DNA of 64,000 bases from DATEPR01 sp963780635 (GTDB taxonomy: Bacteria > Actinomycetota > Actinomycetes > Mycobacteriales > Pseudonocardiaceae): contig CAWACW010000016.1 of the NCBI GenBank assembly GCA_963780635.1, forward strand, positions 1-64,000, in the 5' to 3' direction. A program made the translations under genes and the position numbers. Below are positions 43,563 through 53,700 of the stretch, in pieces (within the stretch, counting starts at the first letter, position 1; each line of letters begins with the position of its first letter). The notes beneath the pieces are model-generated. The model was given only the letters and a program-made list of their open reading frames with translations. It was not told the origin of the DNA and made no database searches.

Positions 43563-43966
43563 ATGGCCAAGTACTTGCTGCTCAAGCACTACCGCGGCGC
43601 GCCGGCTGCGGTCAACGACGTGCCCATGGACCAGTGGACGCCGGAGGAGATCTCGGCGCACATGCGGTACATGGACGACTTCGCGACCCGGCTCGAGGGG
43701 ACCGGCGAGTTCGTCGACGGACAGGCGCTCGCGCCCGAGGGGACGTTCGTCCGGTACGACGGTGAGGGGCGACCGCCGGTCACCGACGGCCCCTTCGTCG
43801 AGACCAAGGACCTCATCGCCGGGTGGATGGTGATCGACGTCGACAGCTACGAGCGTGCCGTCGAGCTGGCCGGGGAACTGTCGGCCGCCCCTGGAGCAGG
43901 CGGGCAGCCGATCCACGAGTGGCTCGAACTGCGCCCGTTCCTCGCCGTGCTGCCCACCATCACCGA

Positions 43967-43970
<4 letters not shown>
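43563..43970 (+). CDS. YCII-related DGPF-domain protein
   Basis: A 135-residue protein of the ferredoxin-like YCII fold with the characteristic VTDGPFVETKDLIAGW sequence. DGPF proteins are encoded next to ECF42 sigma factors and are thought to work with them, possibly as sensors or targets; the biochemical role is unknown. GAGGAGA precedes the ATG. Its stop overlaps the sigma gene start by 4 bases. Confidence 0.88.
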
Positions 43971-45118
<1,148 letters not shown>

Positions 45119-45596
45119 CGGTCGGCCGCCAGTCGCTCACGCCGTGCCTGGCGGCTGGTTCGGCTCGTCGGGCCTGGCGCCCCCGTCTCGCGCTCTTTGT
45201 GTTGTGCCACCCCGACTTTTCAGTGTCGGCACGGAGGTCAGTGCCGGGTGAGGGGCGGTGCTGGGTGCGGGGTGTGCTGGGTGCAGGGTGCTGCGCGGTG
45301 AAAGGCGGTGCCGGGTGAAGGGCGGTGCCGAGTGCCGGGTGGTGGGCTGCGGGGTGCCGCTGGGTGCGGGGCGGTGCGGGGTGCGGGGTGCTGCCGCGTC
45401 GCTTCGCCGCACCCGAACCCGGCACGGCACCTCCGCGCGGTCCGCTTCGGGTCGGGGGCAGCGGTGTGCTCGCCACTCCTTCTGTCGCGTTGCTCGCCGG
45501 CGATGGGGTGGGTTGTCCGGACGCTCGTGCCCGCACTGGTCGCCGTTGCCGGCCGGCTGGTGGTCAGCCGGCCGCAGCGAGCCCTCGGCCGTTGGT
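45119..45596. other. Intergenic region with G-rich low-complexity tract
   Basis: No gene is supported in this 478-bp stretch. Open frames on both strands are products of the repetitive composition. The middle holds a G-rich tract (45241-45395); the right end may contain the terminator for both converging genes, but no clean hairpin was found. Confidence 0.6.
45241..45395 (+). repeat. Degenerate GGTGC/GGGTG repeat tract
   Basis: Irregular repetitions of GGTGCCGGGTG, GGTGCGGGG and GGGTGCTG over about 155 bp. Many GGG/GGGG runs are close together, so the plus strand could form G-quadruplexes. It lies between two converging genes. Confidence 0.75.
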
Positions 45597-46253
45597 CTAC
45601 ACGTATTCGTTGAGGAATCTGCCCGCTTCTTCGGCTGCCCGGTCCGGGTCGCCGGCCTGCAATGCCGCCAGCAGGTCGCCGTGACCGATCTGCCACGCCG
45701 CCTCGTCCGTGCCGGCTGTGGCCGCCAGGCTCGCCCGCACCACCTCCGTCAAGCCCTGGTACAGCTCCGTCAGCAGGGCGTTGCCGGAGCACCTGACCAC
45801 CTCTCGGTGGAAGGTGGCGTCCGCGTCCACCGAGTCGTCCCAGCGTTCGCCGGCCACTGCCTCGTCCCGCGCGGCTAGTGCGGCTACCAGGATTCGCACG
45901 TCGTCGTCGGTGCGGTGGGTGGCCGCCAACCGTGCCGCCTCCACCTCCAGGACCCTGCGGACCTGGCGGACTTCTCTGAGCTCGTCACCGCACATCCTGC
46001 GCAGCGCGCCCGAGATCTCGCTCGTCGCGCGGACGAACGTGCCGTCGCCCTGCCTCACCTCCAGCAGGCCCGCGTGGGACAGCGCTCGCACCGCCTCCCG
46101 GACTGTGTTCCTGCCCACTCCCAGCGCCTGCACCAGCTCCGGTTCCGGCGGGATGCGCGATCCGATCTGCCAGTCGCCGGCCCGGATGGCGTCCCGCATC
46201 TGCGATATCACCTGGTCGACCAAGCCGGTGCGCTGCGTCGTGGTCAGCGTCAT
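45597..46253 (-). CDS. GntR/FadR family transcriptional regulator
   Basis: A 218-residue regulator. The N-terminal winged helix is typical (IGSRIPPEPELVQALGVGRNTVREAVRALSHAGLLEVRQGDGTFV) in two joined parts; the C-terminal FCD ligand domain has the metal-binding pattern DADATFHREVVRCSGN and QIGHGDLLAALQAGD. It is divergent from an MFS transporter gene with only 48 bp between starts, so it most likely controls that gene and itself. Confidence 0.9.
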   Translation of the reverse strand: MTLTTTQRTGLVDQVISQMRDAIRAGDWQIGSRIPPEPELVQALGVGRNTVREAVRALSHAGLLEVRQGDGTFVRATSEISGALRRMCGDELREVRQVRRVLEVEAARLAATHRTDDDVRILVAALAARDEAVAGERWDDSVDADATFHREVVRCSGNALLTELYQGLTEVVRASLAATAGTDEAAWQIGHGDLLAALQAGDPDRAAEEAGRFLNEYV

Positions 46254-46301
46254 GCCGACATCCTTTCATCGGAACATCCCACGTCTGTCATAGTAGGGGG
46301 C

Positions 46302-47519
46302 ATGTCGATGAAGTCCGCTGTGGCCACCCGTGTGCGCGATCACCGGTCCGCACTCGTGCCGACCACACTGCTCCTCGTCGCCATCCTGCTGGTCGCGGCC
46401 AACCTCCGGCCGGCCGTCACCAGCCTCGGCTCCGTGCTGGACGAGGTGCGCACGTCGCTGCACGTCTCCACCGCGTGGGCCAGCATCCTGACCGCACTGC
46501 CCGGCCTCTGTTTCGGGCTCGCCGGGTTCCTCGCGCCCGGCGCCGCTCGCCGGCTCGGGCTGGCTCGGGCCATCGGGCTGTCGATGGTGGTGGTCACCAT
46601 CGGTGTGCTGGTCCGGGTGCTCGACGGGCCGGACGTGGTGCTCATCGGCACTCTCATCGCGTGCGGTGGCATCGCGGTGTGCAACGTGCTGCTGCCGGTC
46701 GTCGTCAAGGAGTCCTACCCCCACCGCATCGGCCTGGTGACCGGCCTCTACACCGCCGTCCTCCAGTGCGCCGCCGCCCTCGGCTCCCTCATCACGCCTC
46801 CCGTGGACGACGCGCTCGGTGGCTGGCGTCCCGGGCTGGGCGAATGGGGACTGCTCGCCGCCATCGGCACCATCGGGTGGCTGATCGCCGCCCGCCACGG
46901 CACCCGCGACGCCGCACAGGTCGACGCCGATCTGCCGCCGCCTGCCGCCACCAAGCCGCTCCTGCGCAGCAAACTGGCCTGGGCCGTGACGATCTTCTTC
47001 GGCCTGCAGTCGATGTTCGCCTACGCCGTGATGGGCTGGGCCCCCGAAGTACTGATGAGCGGCGGCGTCTCGCGGAGCGAAGCCGGGGCGATGCTGGCCG
47101 TCATGAGCGTGATCGGCGTGCCGCTGAGCCTGATCGTCGCTCCGCTGGCCGCCCGGCAGCGCAGCCAGTCCGGGTGGCTGGCCGGCGTGAGTGCCGTCGG
47201 TGCGATCGGCGTCGTCGGACTGATCGTCGCACCGAGTGCCGCGCCATGGGCCTGGGCCGTCAGCATGGGCATCGGCATGGGTGTCTTCCCGATCGCCGTC
47301 GCCGTCATCTCGCTGCGCACCCGCACGTCCGCCGACACCCGCAGGCTCTCCACGATGACGCAGGGCATCGGCTACCTGCTCGCGGCGGTCGGACCGCTGC
47401 TGTTCGGCATCCTGCACGGGGTGACCGGCAGTTGGACGGCCTCACTCATCGCGATGCTGGTCGGTATCTGCCTGCAGGTCGTGGTCGGCGTGTTCGCGGG
47501 CCGCCCTCAGTACGTCTGA
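46302..47519 (+). CDS. MFS transporter, CynX/NimT family
   Basis: A 405-residue membrane protein with 12 predicted helices. The family signature near the N-terminus is ANLRPAVTSLGSVLDEVR. Relatives transport cyanate or 2-nitroimidazole, but many are of unknown substrate. The ATG at 46302 follows AGTAGGGGG; a second ATG two codons later is possible. Regulation by the divergent FadR-type protein is inferred. The stop is 3 bp from the converging mycothione reductase stop. Confidence 0.88.
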   Translation: MSMKSAVATRVRDHRSALVPTTLLLVAILLVAANLRPAVTSLGSVLDEVRTSLHVSTAWASILTALPGLCFGLAGFLAPGAARRLGLARAIGLSMVVVTIGVLVRVLDGPDVVLIGTLIACGGIAVCNVLLPVVVKESYPHRIGLVTGLYTAVLQCAAALGSLITPPVDDALGGWRPGLGEWGLLAAIGTIGWLIAARHGTRDAAQVDADLPPPAATKPLLRSKLAWAVTIFFGLQSMFAYAVMGWAPEVLMSGGVSRSEAGAMLAVMSVIGVPLSLIVAPLAARQRSQSGWLAGVSAVGAIGVVGLIVAPSAAPWAWAVSMGIGMGVFPIAVAVISLRTRTSADTRRLSTMTQGIGYLLAAVGPLLFGILHGVTGSWTASLIAMLVGICLQVVVGVFAGRPQYV

Positions 47520-47522
47520 CCG

Positions 47523-48920
47523 TCAGCCCTCGTCCAGCGGCAGGTTGAGCAGGGCATTCTCCACCAGCTCACCCATCGCCGGGTGGATCCAGTACTGCCC
47601 GCGCGCCATGCTGCGCGCGTCCAGACCGAACGACATCGCCTGCACCAGCGACTGGATCACGGTCGGTGCCTGCGGGCCGATGATGTGCGCACCGAGCAGC
47701 TCACCGGTCGCCGGGTCGGCGATCAGCTTCGCGAACCCAGTGATGTCCTCCATCGCCCAGCCGTAGGCGATGCCCGCGTACTCCTGGATCGACGTCACAT
47801 ACCGCCTGCCGCCGGCCCTGACCTCGGCCTCGGTCTGCCCGACGGCCGCGATCTGCGGTGACGTGAAGATCGCGTGCGGTACGTACCGGTGGTCGGCTGC
47901 TTCCGGTGCCTCCGGGTGCAGCAGGTTGTACTTGACGATCTTGGCTTCGTGGTTGGCGACATGCTTGAGCTGGTAGGGCGAGTCGATGTCACCGAGTGCG
48001 TAGATGCCCTCGACGTTGGTCCGCTGATACGCGTCGACCTCGACATAGCCGTCGGCGTCCGTGACCACGCCTGTAGCGCCGAGGTTGAGCAGGTCGGAGT
48101 TGGGCTTGCGGCCAATGGCGATCAGCAGCGCGTCACCACGCACCGAGTCCGCCCCGCTCGGGCCCTCGTAGTGCACGACCAGCTCGCCGCCGGTCCGCTC
48201 GACCGAGGTGAGTTTGGCGTCCAGCCGGACGTCCCACCGCTGCTGCGCCAGTTCGGTGAACCGCGCGCTGATGGTCTCGTCATCGCTGCGCAGCAGCGCG
48301 CCCGACCGGCACACGACGCTGACCTCGACGCCGAACGCGGACATCACGTGCGCGAACTCCGCACCGATGTAGCCACCGCCCAGGATGATCAGCCGCCGCG
48401 GCAGCGTCTCCAGCCGCATGATGTCGTCGCTGGTGTGGTAGCCGGACTCGGCCATGCCGGGCACGTCGTCGGGGATGATGGCCCGGCTGCCCGCGGCCAG
48501 CACGAACCGGTCCGCCGTGATGGTCTCGACCTGGCCCGCGACGTCGATGTCCAGCGTCTTCGGGCCGGTGAAGCGCGCCTCGCCCGGGTAGACGGTGACG
48601 TTCTTGTTGTCCTGGTGGGCCGTCCGGTAGAGCCTGCCGCCCTCCGCGATCGGGTCGATGCGGTGGAAGATGCGGTCCCGTACCTCGGCCCAGCGCACGC
48701 CGTGCGACTCGGACTCCACGCCGTAGCGGGGACCGTGGCTCGCGTACTCGGCGACGTCGGCGGTGTGCACGAACATCTTCGTCGGGATGCAGCCCACGTT
48801 CAGGCACGTCCCGCCGAAGGTGCCCTTCTCCACGATCGCCACCTGCTGGTCGGCGAACTCCGGGCCGAGAATCGAGTTGCCGGAACCGGTGCCGATGATC
48901 ACCAGGTCGAAGTGCCGCAC
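47523..48920 (-). CDS. mtr: Mycothione reductase
   Basis: Reduces mycothiol disulfide with NADPH, keeping the actinobacterial thiol pool reduced. The 465-residue flavoprotein has GTGSGNS at the FAD site, the redox pair in GTCLNVGCIPTK, GGGYIGAEFAHV for NADPH, ALGDID for FAD and the C-terminal HPAMGELVENALL with the catalytic His. Length and the FDLVIIGTGSGNSI start separate it from glutathione or lipoamide reductases. GTG start. A sigma-R-type promoter lies upstream. Confidence 0.94.
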   Translation of the reverse strand: MRHFDLVIIGTGSGNSILGPEFADQQVAIVEKGTFGGTCLNVGCIPTKMFVHTADVAEYASHGPRYGVESESHGVRWAEVRDRIFHRIDPIAEGGRLYRTAHQDNKNVTVYPGEARFTGPKTLDIDVAGQVETITADRFVLAAGSRAIIPDDVPGMAESGYHTSDDIMRLETLPRRLIILGGGYIGAEFAHVMSAFGVEVSVVCRSGALLRSDDETISARFTELAQQRWDVRLDAKLTSVERTGGELVVHYEGPSGADSVRGDALLIAIGRKPNSDLLNLGATGVVTDADGYVEVDAYQRTNVEGIYALGDIDSPYQLKHVANHEAKIVKYNLLHPEAPEAADHRYVPHAIFTSPQIAAVGQTEAEVRAGGRRYVTSIQEYAGIAYGWAMEDITGFAKLIADPATGELLGAHIIGPQAPTVIQSLVQAMSFGLDARSMARGQYWIHPAMGELVENALLNLPLDEG

Positions 48921-48944
48921 GTCGTCGTCCTCATCAATGGTGGA

Positions 48945-48979
48945 GCAGCTGATGGGCGGTCACCCCGCCCATCAGCTGC
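48945..48979. terminator. Strong hairpin between PEBP gene and mtr
   Basis: Perfect 15-bp inverted repeat GCAGCTGATGGGCGG / CCGCCCATCAGCTGC with a 5-nt loop, the most stable simple hairpin in the window. It could end the PEBP transcript, but it also covers the predicted start point of mtr. Confidence 0.7.
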
Positions 48980-49005
48980 AACTCGTCGCGGAGCCGGTTG
49001 ATTCC
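48980..49005 (-). promoter_or_regulatory. Sigma-R (SigH)-type promoter for mtr
   Basis: On the minus strand GGAAT (49005-49001), exactly 18 bp, then GTT (48982-48980). This is the disulfide-stress sigma-R/SigH consensus GGAAT-N18-GTT. The target, mycothione reductase, is a thiol-redox enzyme, as expected for that regulon. It begins 8 bp after the stop of the upstream gene. Confidence 0.65.
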
Positions 49006-49012
49006 GCCGGTC

Positions 49013-49555
49013 TCAGGCCGTGAAGGTCGGCGTGATGATGGCCCTGGCCAGCGTATGGAAGACCAGGTTGAAGCTTGCCACCGCGGGCGTCACCGAACCG
49101 TCGATGCCCAGCGTCGGCACGTCCACCGCGTGCACCACGAAGTAGTAGCGGTGCGCCTGGTCGCCCGCGGGCGGGGCCGCGCCACCGAACGACGGCTCAC
49201 CGAAGTCGCTGCGCACGTGGAACGCACCATCGGGCAGCGTCTCGTCGCTGGTGCCCGCGCCGGCCGCCAGCTCGGTCACCGACGCCGGGATGTCGATCGC
49301 CAGCCAGTGCCAGAAGCCGGACGGCGTGGGCGCGTCCGGGTCGAAGCAGGTGACGACATAACTCTGCGTGCCCTCCGGCGCGCCGCTCCAGCTCAGCTGC
49401 GGCGACAGGTTCTCGCCGGTGGCGCCCATGCCGTTGAACACCTGCTGGTTGGACATCTGCTCGCCGTCGCGGACATCGGTCGAAGTGACGGTGAACGAAC
49501 CCGTCACGGGCAGCAAGCTGTAGGGGTCGGGGGCGACGGGGCGGTCCAGACTCAT
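49013..49555 (-). CDS. YbhB/YbcL family PEBP-like protein
   Basis: A 180-residue phosphatidylethanolamine-binding-fold protein with FDPDAPTPSGFWHWLAIDIP, the ligand-pocket signature, and HRYYFVVHAVD. The function in bacteria is unknown. The ATG at 49555 follows GGAGGATC. An array of palindromes lies in the 200-bp divergent region upstream. Confidence 0.88.
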   Translation of the reverse strand: MSLDRPVAPDPYSLLPVTGSFTVTSTDVRDGEQMSNQQVFNGMGATGENLSPQLSWSGAPEGTQSYVVTCFDPDAPTPSGFWHWLAIDIPASVTELAAGAGTSDETLPDGAFHVRSDFGEPSFGGAAPPAGDQAHRYYFVVHAVDVPTLGIDGSVTPAVASFNLVFHTLARAIITPTFTA

Positions 49556-49592
49556 CGAAGATCCTCCACACGAGGCAGTATTGCGGAATAGA

Positions 49593-49617
49593 TCACCCGG
49601 GCTGTACTGCCCGGTGA
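49593..49617. promoter_or_regulatory. Imperfect inverted repeat TCACCC..GGTGA
   Basis: TCACCCGGGC / GCCCGGTGA around TGTACT: an inverted repeat with one unpaired C, 38 bp before the PEBP gene. It shares the TCACC-GGG arms with the perfect palindrome at 49642. Confidence 0.45.
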
Positions 49618-49641
49618 CCTGTGTTCGCCAACCTAGCCATC

Positions 49642-49675
49642 TCACCGGGACCGCGCGATCGCGCGGTCCCGGTGA
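49642..49675. promoter_or_regulatory. Perfect 34-bp palindrome in divergent intergenic region
   Basis: TCACCGGGACCGCGCGA followed immediately by its reverse complement, no loop. It lies between the divergent PEBP and methyltransferase genes. It may be an operator for a dimeric regulator or a cruciform/terminator element. Confidence 0.7.
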
Positions 49676-49756
49676 TGAGGCAAGGCGTAACGGTCCCGCG
49701 ATATCCCAGTGTGCGAGTCTGTCGCCGGACCTGCCGGTGATCGGAAGGAGCTGAGC

Positions 49757-50575
49757 ATGGAACGGCCCGAGCGGCCCATGGGCAAGGTCGATGTGGACAG
49801 GCCCTCCTCCGCGCGCATCTACGACTACTTCCTGGGCGGGGCGCACAACTTCGAGGTCGACCGCATGGCCGCGGACGGACTCGCGAAGGTGCATCCCGCC
49901 ATCGGACAGGGCATGCGGGCCAACCGGTCGTACCTGCGTCGGGCGGTGACCGTCCTCGCCCAGTCGGGCGTGGACCAGTTCCTCGACCTCGGTTCCGGCA
50001 TCCCCACCGTCGGCAACGTCCACGAGATCGCCCAGCGCGTGAACCCGGCGGCCCGGGTGGCCTACGTGGACATCGAACCCATCGCGGTCACCCACAGCAA
50101 CACGATCCTCGCCGACAACGACCTGGCCCTCGCCGTCCGCGCCGACCTGCGCGACCCGCACACCGTGTTCACCGATCCCGAGGTGGCCGCGCTGCTGGAC
50201 CTGTCCCGGCCGATCGGCCTCGTGCTGGCCGGGGTGTTGCAGTACGTGTCCGACGACGACGATCCCGGTGGCGTGATCCGCGCCTATGTCGACCGGCTCG
50301 TACCGGGCAGCTACGTGGCCATGTCGCACCCGTCGATGGACGAGTTGACCACCGAGCGGGCGGCGGGCGCCGAGGCGGCCCAGTCGATGTACCAGCGGAC
50401 CGAGACGCCGTTCCACTACCGCAGCCGCACCGACTTCGAGACGTTCTTCGCCGGCCTCGACATGGTGCCGCCCGGCGTCGTGCACATGTGGGACTGGCGG
50501 CCGGAGGTCGGCTCCGAGGTCGACGAGCTGGACGGCAGGGTGACCGGTTTCGCAGGGGTCGGTCGCAAGCCCTGA
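49757..50575 (+). CDS. SAM-dependent methyltransferase, DUF574 family
   Basis: A 272-residue protein of an actinobacteria-specific methyltransferase family. Family signatures: RPSSARIYDYFLGGAHNFEVDR near the N-terminus (given here as the region 16-37), ANRSYLRRAV, and motif I FLDLGSGIPTVGNVHE. Many paralogues occur in these genomes; substrates are unknown. GGAAGGAG lies 7 bp before the ATG. The cobN riboswitch starts about 12 bp after its stop. Confidence 0.9.
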   Translation: MERPERPMGKVDVDRPSSARIYDYFLGGAHNFEVDRMAADGLAKVHPAIGQGMRANRSYLRRAVTVLAQSGVDQFLDLGSGIPTVGNVHEIAQRVNPAARVAYVDIEPIAVTHSNTILADNDLALAVRADLRDPHTVFTDPEVAALLDLSRPIGLVLAGVLQYVSDDDDPGGVIRAYVDRLVPGSYVAMSHPSMDELTTERAAGAEAAQSMYQRTETPFHYRSRTDFETFFAGLDMVPPGVVHMWDWRPEVGSEVDELDGRVTGFAGVGRKP

Positions 50576-50587
50576 CCTAACATGAGG

Positions 50588-50791
50588 TGACGCCAGGCGG
50601 CGGCACGGAGGAACTCGGTGCGAATCCGAGGCGATCCCGTCACTGTGACCGGTCAGCCGCCGTCCCCGCACATGGCCACTGGGCGAGAGCCCGGGAAGGC
50701 CGGGACGGCGACGATGACCCGGGAGCCAGGAGACTCCGGCCACCGCGTCGACCGATCTCCGGGGCGGACGACCCCGAGTTAGGACCGCCCC
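50588..50791 (+). ncRNA. Cobalamin riboswitch upstream of cobN
   Basis: All conserved parts of the adenosylcobalamin riboswitch are visible: GGAACTCGGTGCGAATCC, then GATCCCGTCACTGTGA, a GGGAAGGC segment, and the B12 box GAGCCAGGAGACT (50723-50735). GACGC at 50589-50593 can pair with GCGTC at 50745-50749 to close helix P1. The expression platform runs to the cobN ATG, with the ribosome binding site inside a GC-rich segment, so translational control is likely. Confidence 0.93.
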
Positions 50792-53700
50792 ATGGCCGCA
50801 GCGCGCATCCTCTTACTGTCCACTGCGGACACCGATCTGCTCGCCGCCCGTGACTGCGGCGCCGACTACCGCGTCGCCAACCCGGCCCGCGTGACCGTCC
50901 CCGACCTGCCTGCCCTGCTGGACGGCGTCGCGATCGTCGTCGTCCGGCTTCTCGGTGGGCTGCGCGCCTGGCCGGAGGGCATCGCCGAGCTGCGACGACG
51001 GCGTGTGCCGCTGGTCTGCCTCGGCGGGGAGGCCACCCCGGACGCCGAGCTGATGGCCCAGTCGTCGGTGCCCGCAGGCGTCGCCGCGCAAGCGCTTGCC
51101 TACCTGGTCCAGGGTGGCCTGCCCAACCTGCGCGAGCTGGCCGGCTTCCTGTCCGACACGATCCTGCTGACCGGCGAGGGCTTCGCGCCGCCTGCCGCCA
51201 CCCCCGCGTACGGCAGGCACGGCGACCGCCCGCTGGACCCGGCCCGGCCGACCGTCGGCATCGTCTTCTACCGGGCGCACGAACTGGCGGGCAACACCGC
51301 GTTCGTCGACGCGCTCGCCGACGCCGTCGAGAGCGCGGGTGCCAACGCGCTGCCCGTGTTCTGCGGTTCGCTGCGGTCGCTCTCGCCGGAGACGGCCGCC
51401 GAGCTGCGGACACTCCTCGGCCCGTGCGACGCGCTCGTCGCGACCGTTCTCGCCGCGGGTGGTGCCGTCGCCGCGGAGGCGTCGGCAGGCGGTGCCGAGG
51501 ACTCCTGGGACGCCGGTGCGCTCGCCGAGCTGGACATCCCGGTTCTGCAGGGGCTCGTGCTCACGTCATCGCGGGAGACCTGGGCCGCGTCCGACGCCGC
51601 GCTGACCCCGATGGACGCCGGGATGCAGGTCGCCATCCCGGAGTTCGACGGCAGGCTGATCGGCGTGCCGTTCTCGTTCAAGGAGACCGGCGCGGACGGC
51701 ATCCCGGTCTACGCGGCCGACCCGGAACGCGCGGCCCGGGTCGCCGGCATCGCCACCCGGCTGGCCCGGCTGCGGCACGTACCCGCAGGCCAACGGCGGC
51801 TGGCGGTCGTGCTGTCGTCCTACCCGACCAAGCACTCGCGGGTGGGCAACGCCGTCGGCCTGGACACGCCCGCCTCCGCGGTGGCGTTGTTCGCGGCACT
51901 CGTCGAACAGGGCTACGACCTCGGCGGCCTCGATCCGGCCACCGTCGACGGGGACACGCTCGTGCACCAGCTGATCGCGGCAGGCGGGCATGACGTCGAG
52001 TGGCTGACCGAGGAGCAGATGGGCCAGGCCGCGATCCGGGTGCCCGCGCAGGTGTACCGCCGATGGTTCGCCGAACTGCCCGAACCGCTGCGGGTCTCGA
52101 TGACCGAACACTGGGGAGCTCCGCCGGGCGAGCTGTACGTCGACGGCGACGAGATCTACGTGGCCGCGCTGCGGTTCGGCAACGTGGTGCTGATGATCCA
52201 GCCGCCACGCGGTTTCGGCGAGAACCCGATCGCCATCTACCACGACCCCGACCTGCCGCCCAGCCACCAGTACCTGGCGGCGTACCGGTGGCTCGACCTC
52301 GAGTTCGGCGTGCACGCTGTCCTGCACCTGGGCAAGCACGGCACGCTGGAATGGTTGCCCGGCAAGGGATTGGGCCTGTCCGCCGACTCGGCGCCGGACG
52401 CGGTGCTCGGCGACCTGCCGCTGGTGTATCCGTTCATCGTGAACGATCCCGGCGAGGGCACTCAGGCCAAGCGGCGCGGGCATGCCGTCGTCGTCGATCA
52501 TCTGATCCCGCCGATGGCTCGCGCCGACACCTACGGTGACCTGGCGAAACTGGAACAGCTGCTGGACGAGTACGCGAGTGTGGCCGCGCTCGACCCGGAC
52601 AAGCTGCCCGTGGTGCGCGCGCAGGTGTGGGAACTGATCACGGCCGCGCAGCTGCACCACGACCTGCACATGCCGGAGCAGCCGGACGCCGCCGAGTTCG
52701 ACGAGTTCGTGCTGCACGTCGACGGCTACCTCTGCGAGATCAAGGACGTCCAGATCCGCGACGGCCTGCACATCCTCGGCCGGGCTCCGGTCGGCGACGA
52801 GCTGGTCAACGACGTACTCGCGATACTCCGTGCCCGACAGGTGTTCGGCGGCGCGGTCGGCGCACTGCCCGGCCTGCGTGCCGCTCTCGCCGTCCACTTC
52901 GGACTGGATGAGCAGGAACTGCTCGCGCAACCGGGTGCCAGGGTCACGGTGCCGGACACGCTGACCAAGCTGGTCGACGGCCCGGCACGCACCGGCGCCG
53001 ACGTGGTCGATCTGCTGGAGTCGTTGGCGCGCAAGCTCGTCATCGCAAGCCACGAGTCGGGCTGGCGCCCCGCCGACGTGCCGTCCGTAGTCGGCGACGT
53101 GCTCGGCGAGGACGTGCCGGACGTGGCCGCGGTGCTGCGGTTCGGGTGCGAGGAGCTGGTGCCGCGGCTGGCCGCCACGACGGACGAGATCCGCAACGTG
53201 CTGCGTGCGCTGGACGGCCGGTTCGTGCCGCCGGGGCCGTCGGGCTCGCCGACCCGTGGCCTGGTCTCGGTGCTGCCCACCGGCCGCAACTTCTATTCGG
53301 TGGACCCCAAGGCGATCCCGTCGCGCAACGCGTTCGACACCGGTGCCGCACTGGCCGACTCGTTGCTGGCCCGGCACCGCGCCGACACCGGCGAGTGGCC
53401 GCGCAGTGTCGGCCTCACCGTGTGGGGCACGTCGGCCATGCGCACCCAGGGCGACGACATCGCGGAACTGCTGTGGCTGCTGGGCACCCGGCCCCGCTGG
53501 GACGACGCCTCCCGCCGCGTCACCGGGTTCGAGATCGTGCCGCCGGCCGAACTGGGCAGACCCAGAATCGACATCGTGGTGCGCATCTCCGGCTTCTTCC
53601 GGGACGCGTTCCCGCACGTCGTCACGTTGCTGGACGACGCGATCCGCGCGGTCGCCGAGCTGGCCGAGTCGGACGAGCAGAACTTCGTCGCCGCGCACTA

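Noticed and set aside
45119..45600. Short proteins encoded on either strand of the G-rich tract
   Set aside because: His/Pro/Thr- or Gly/Cys-rich frames follow from the repeat; no ribosome binding site or ordinary codon bias.
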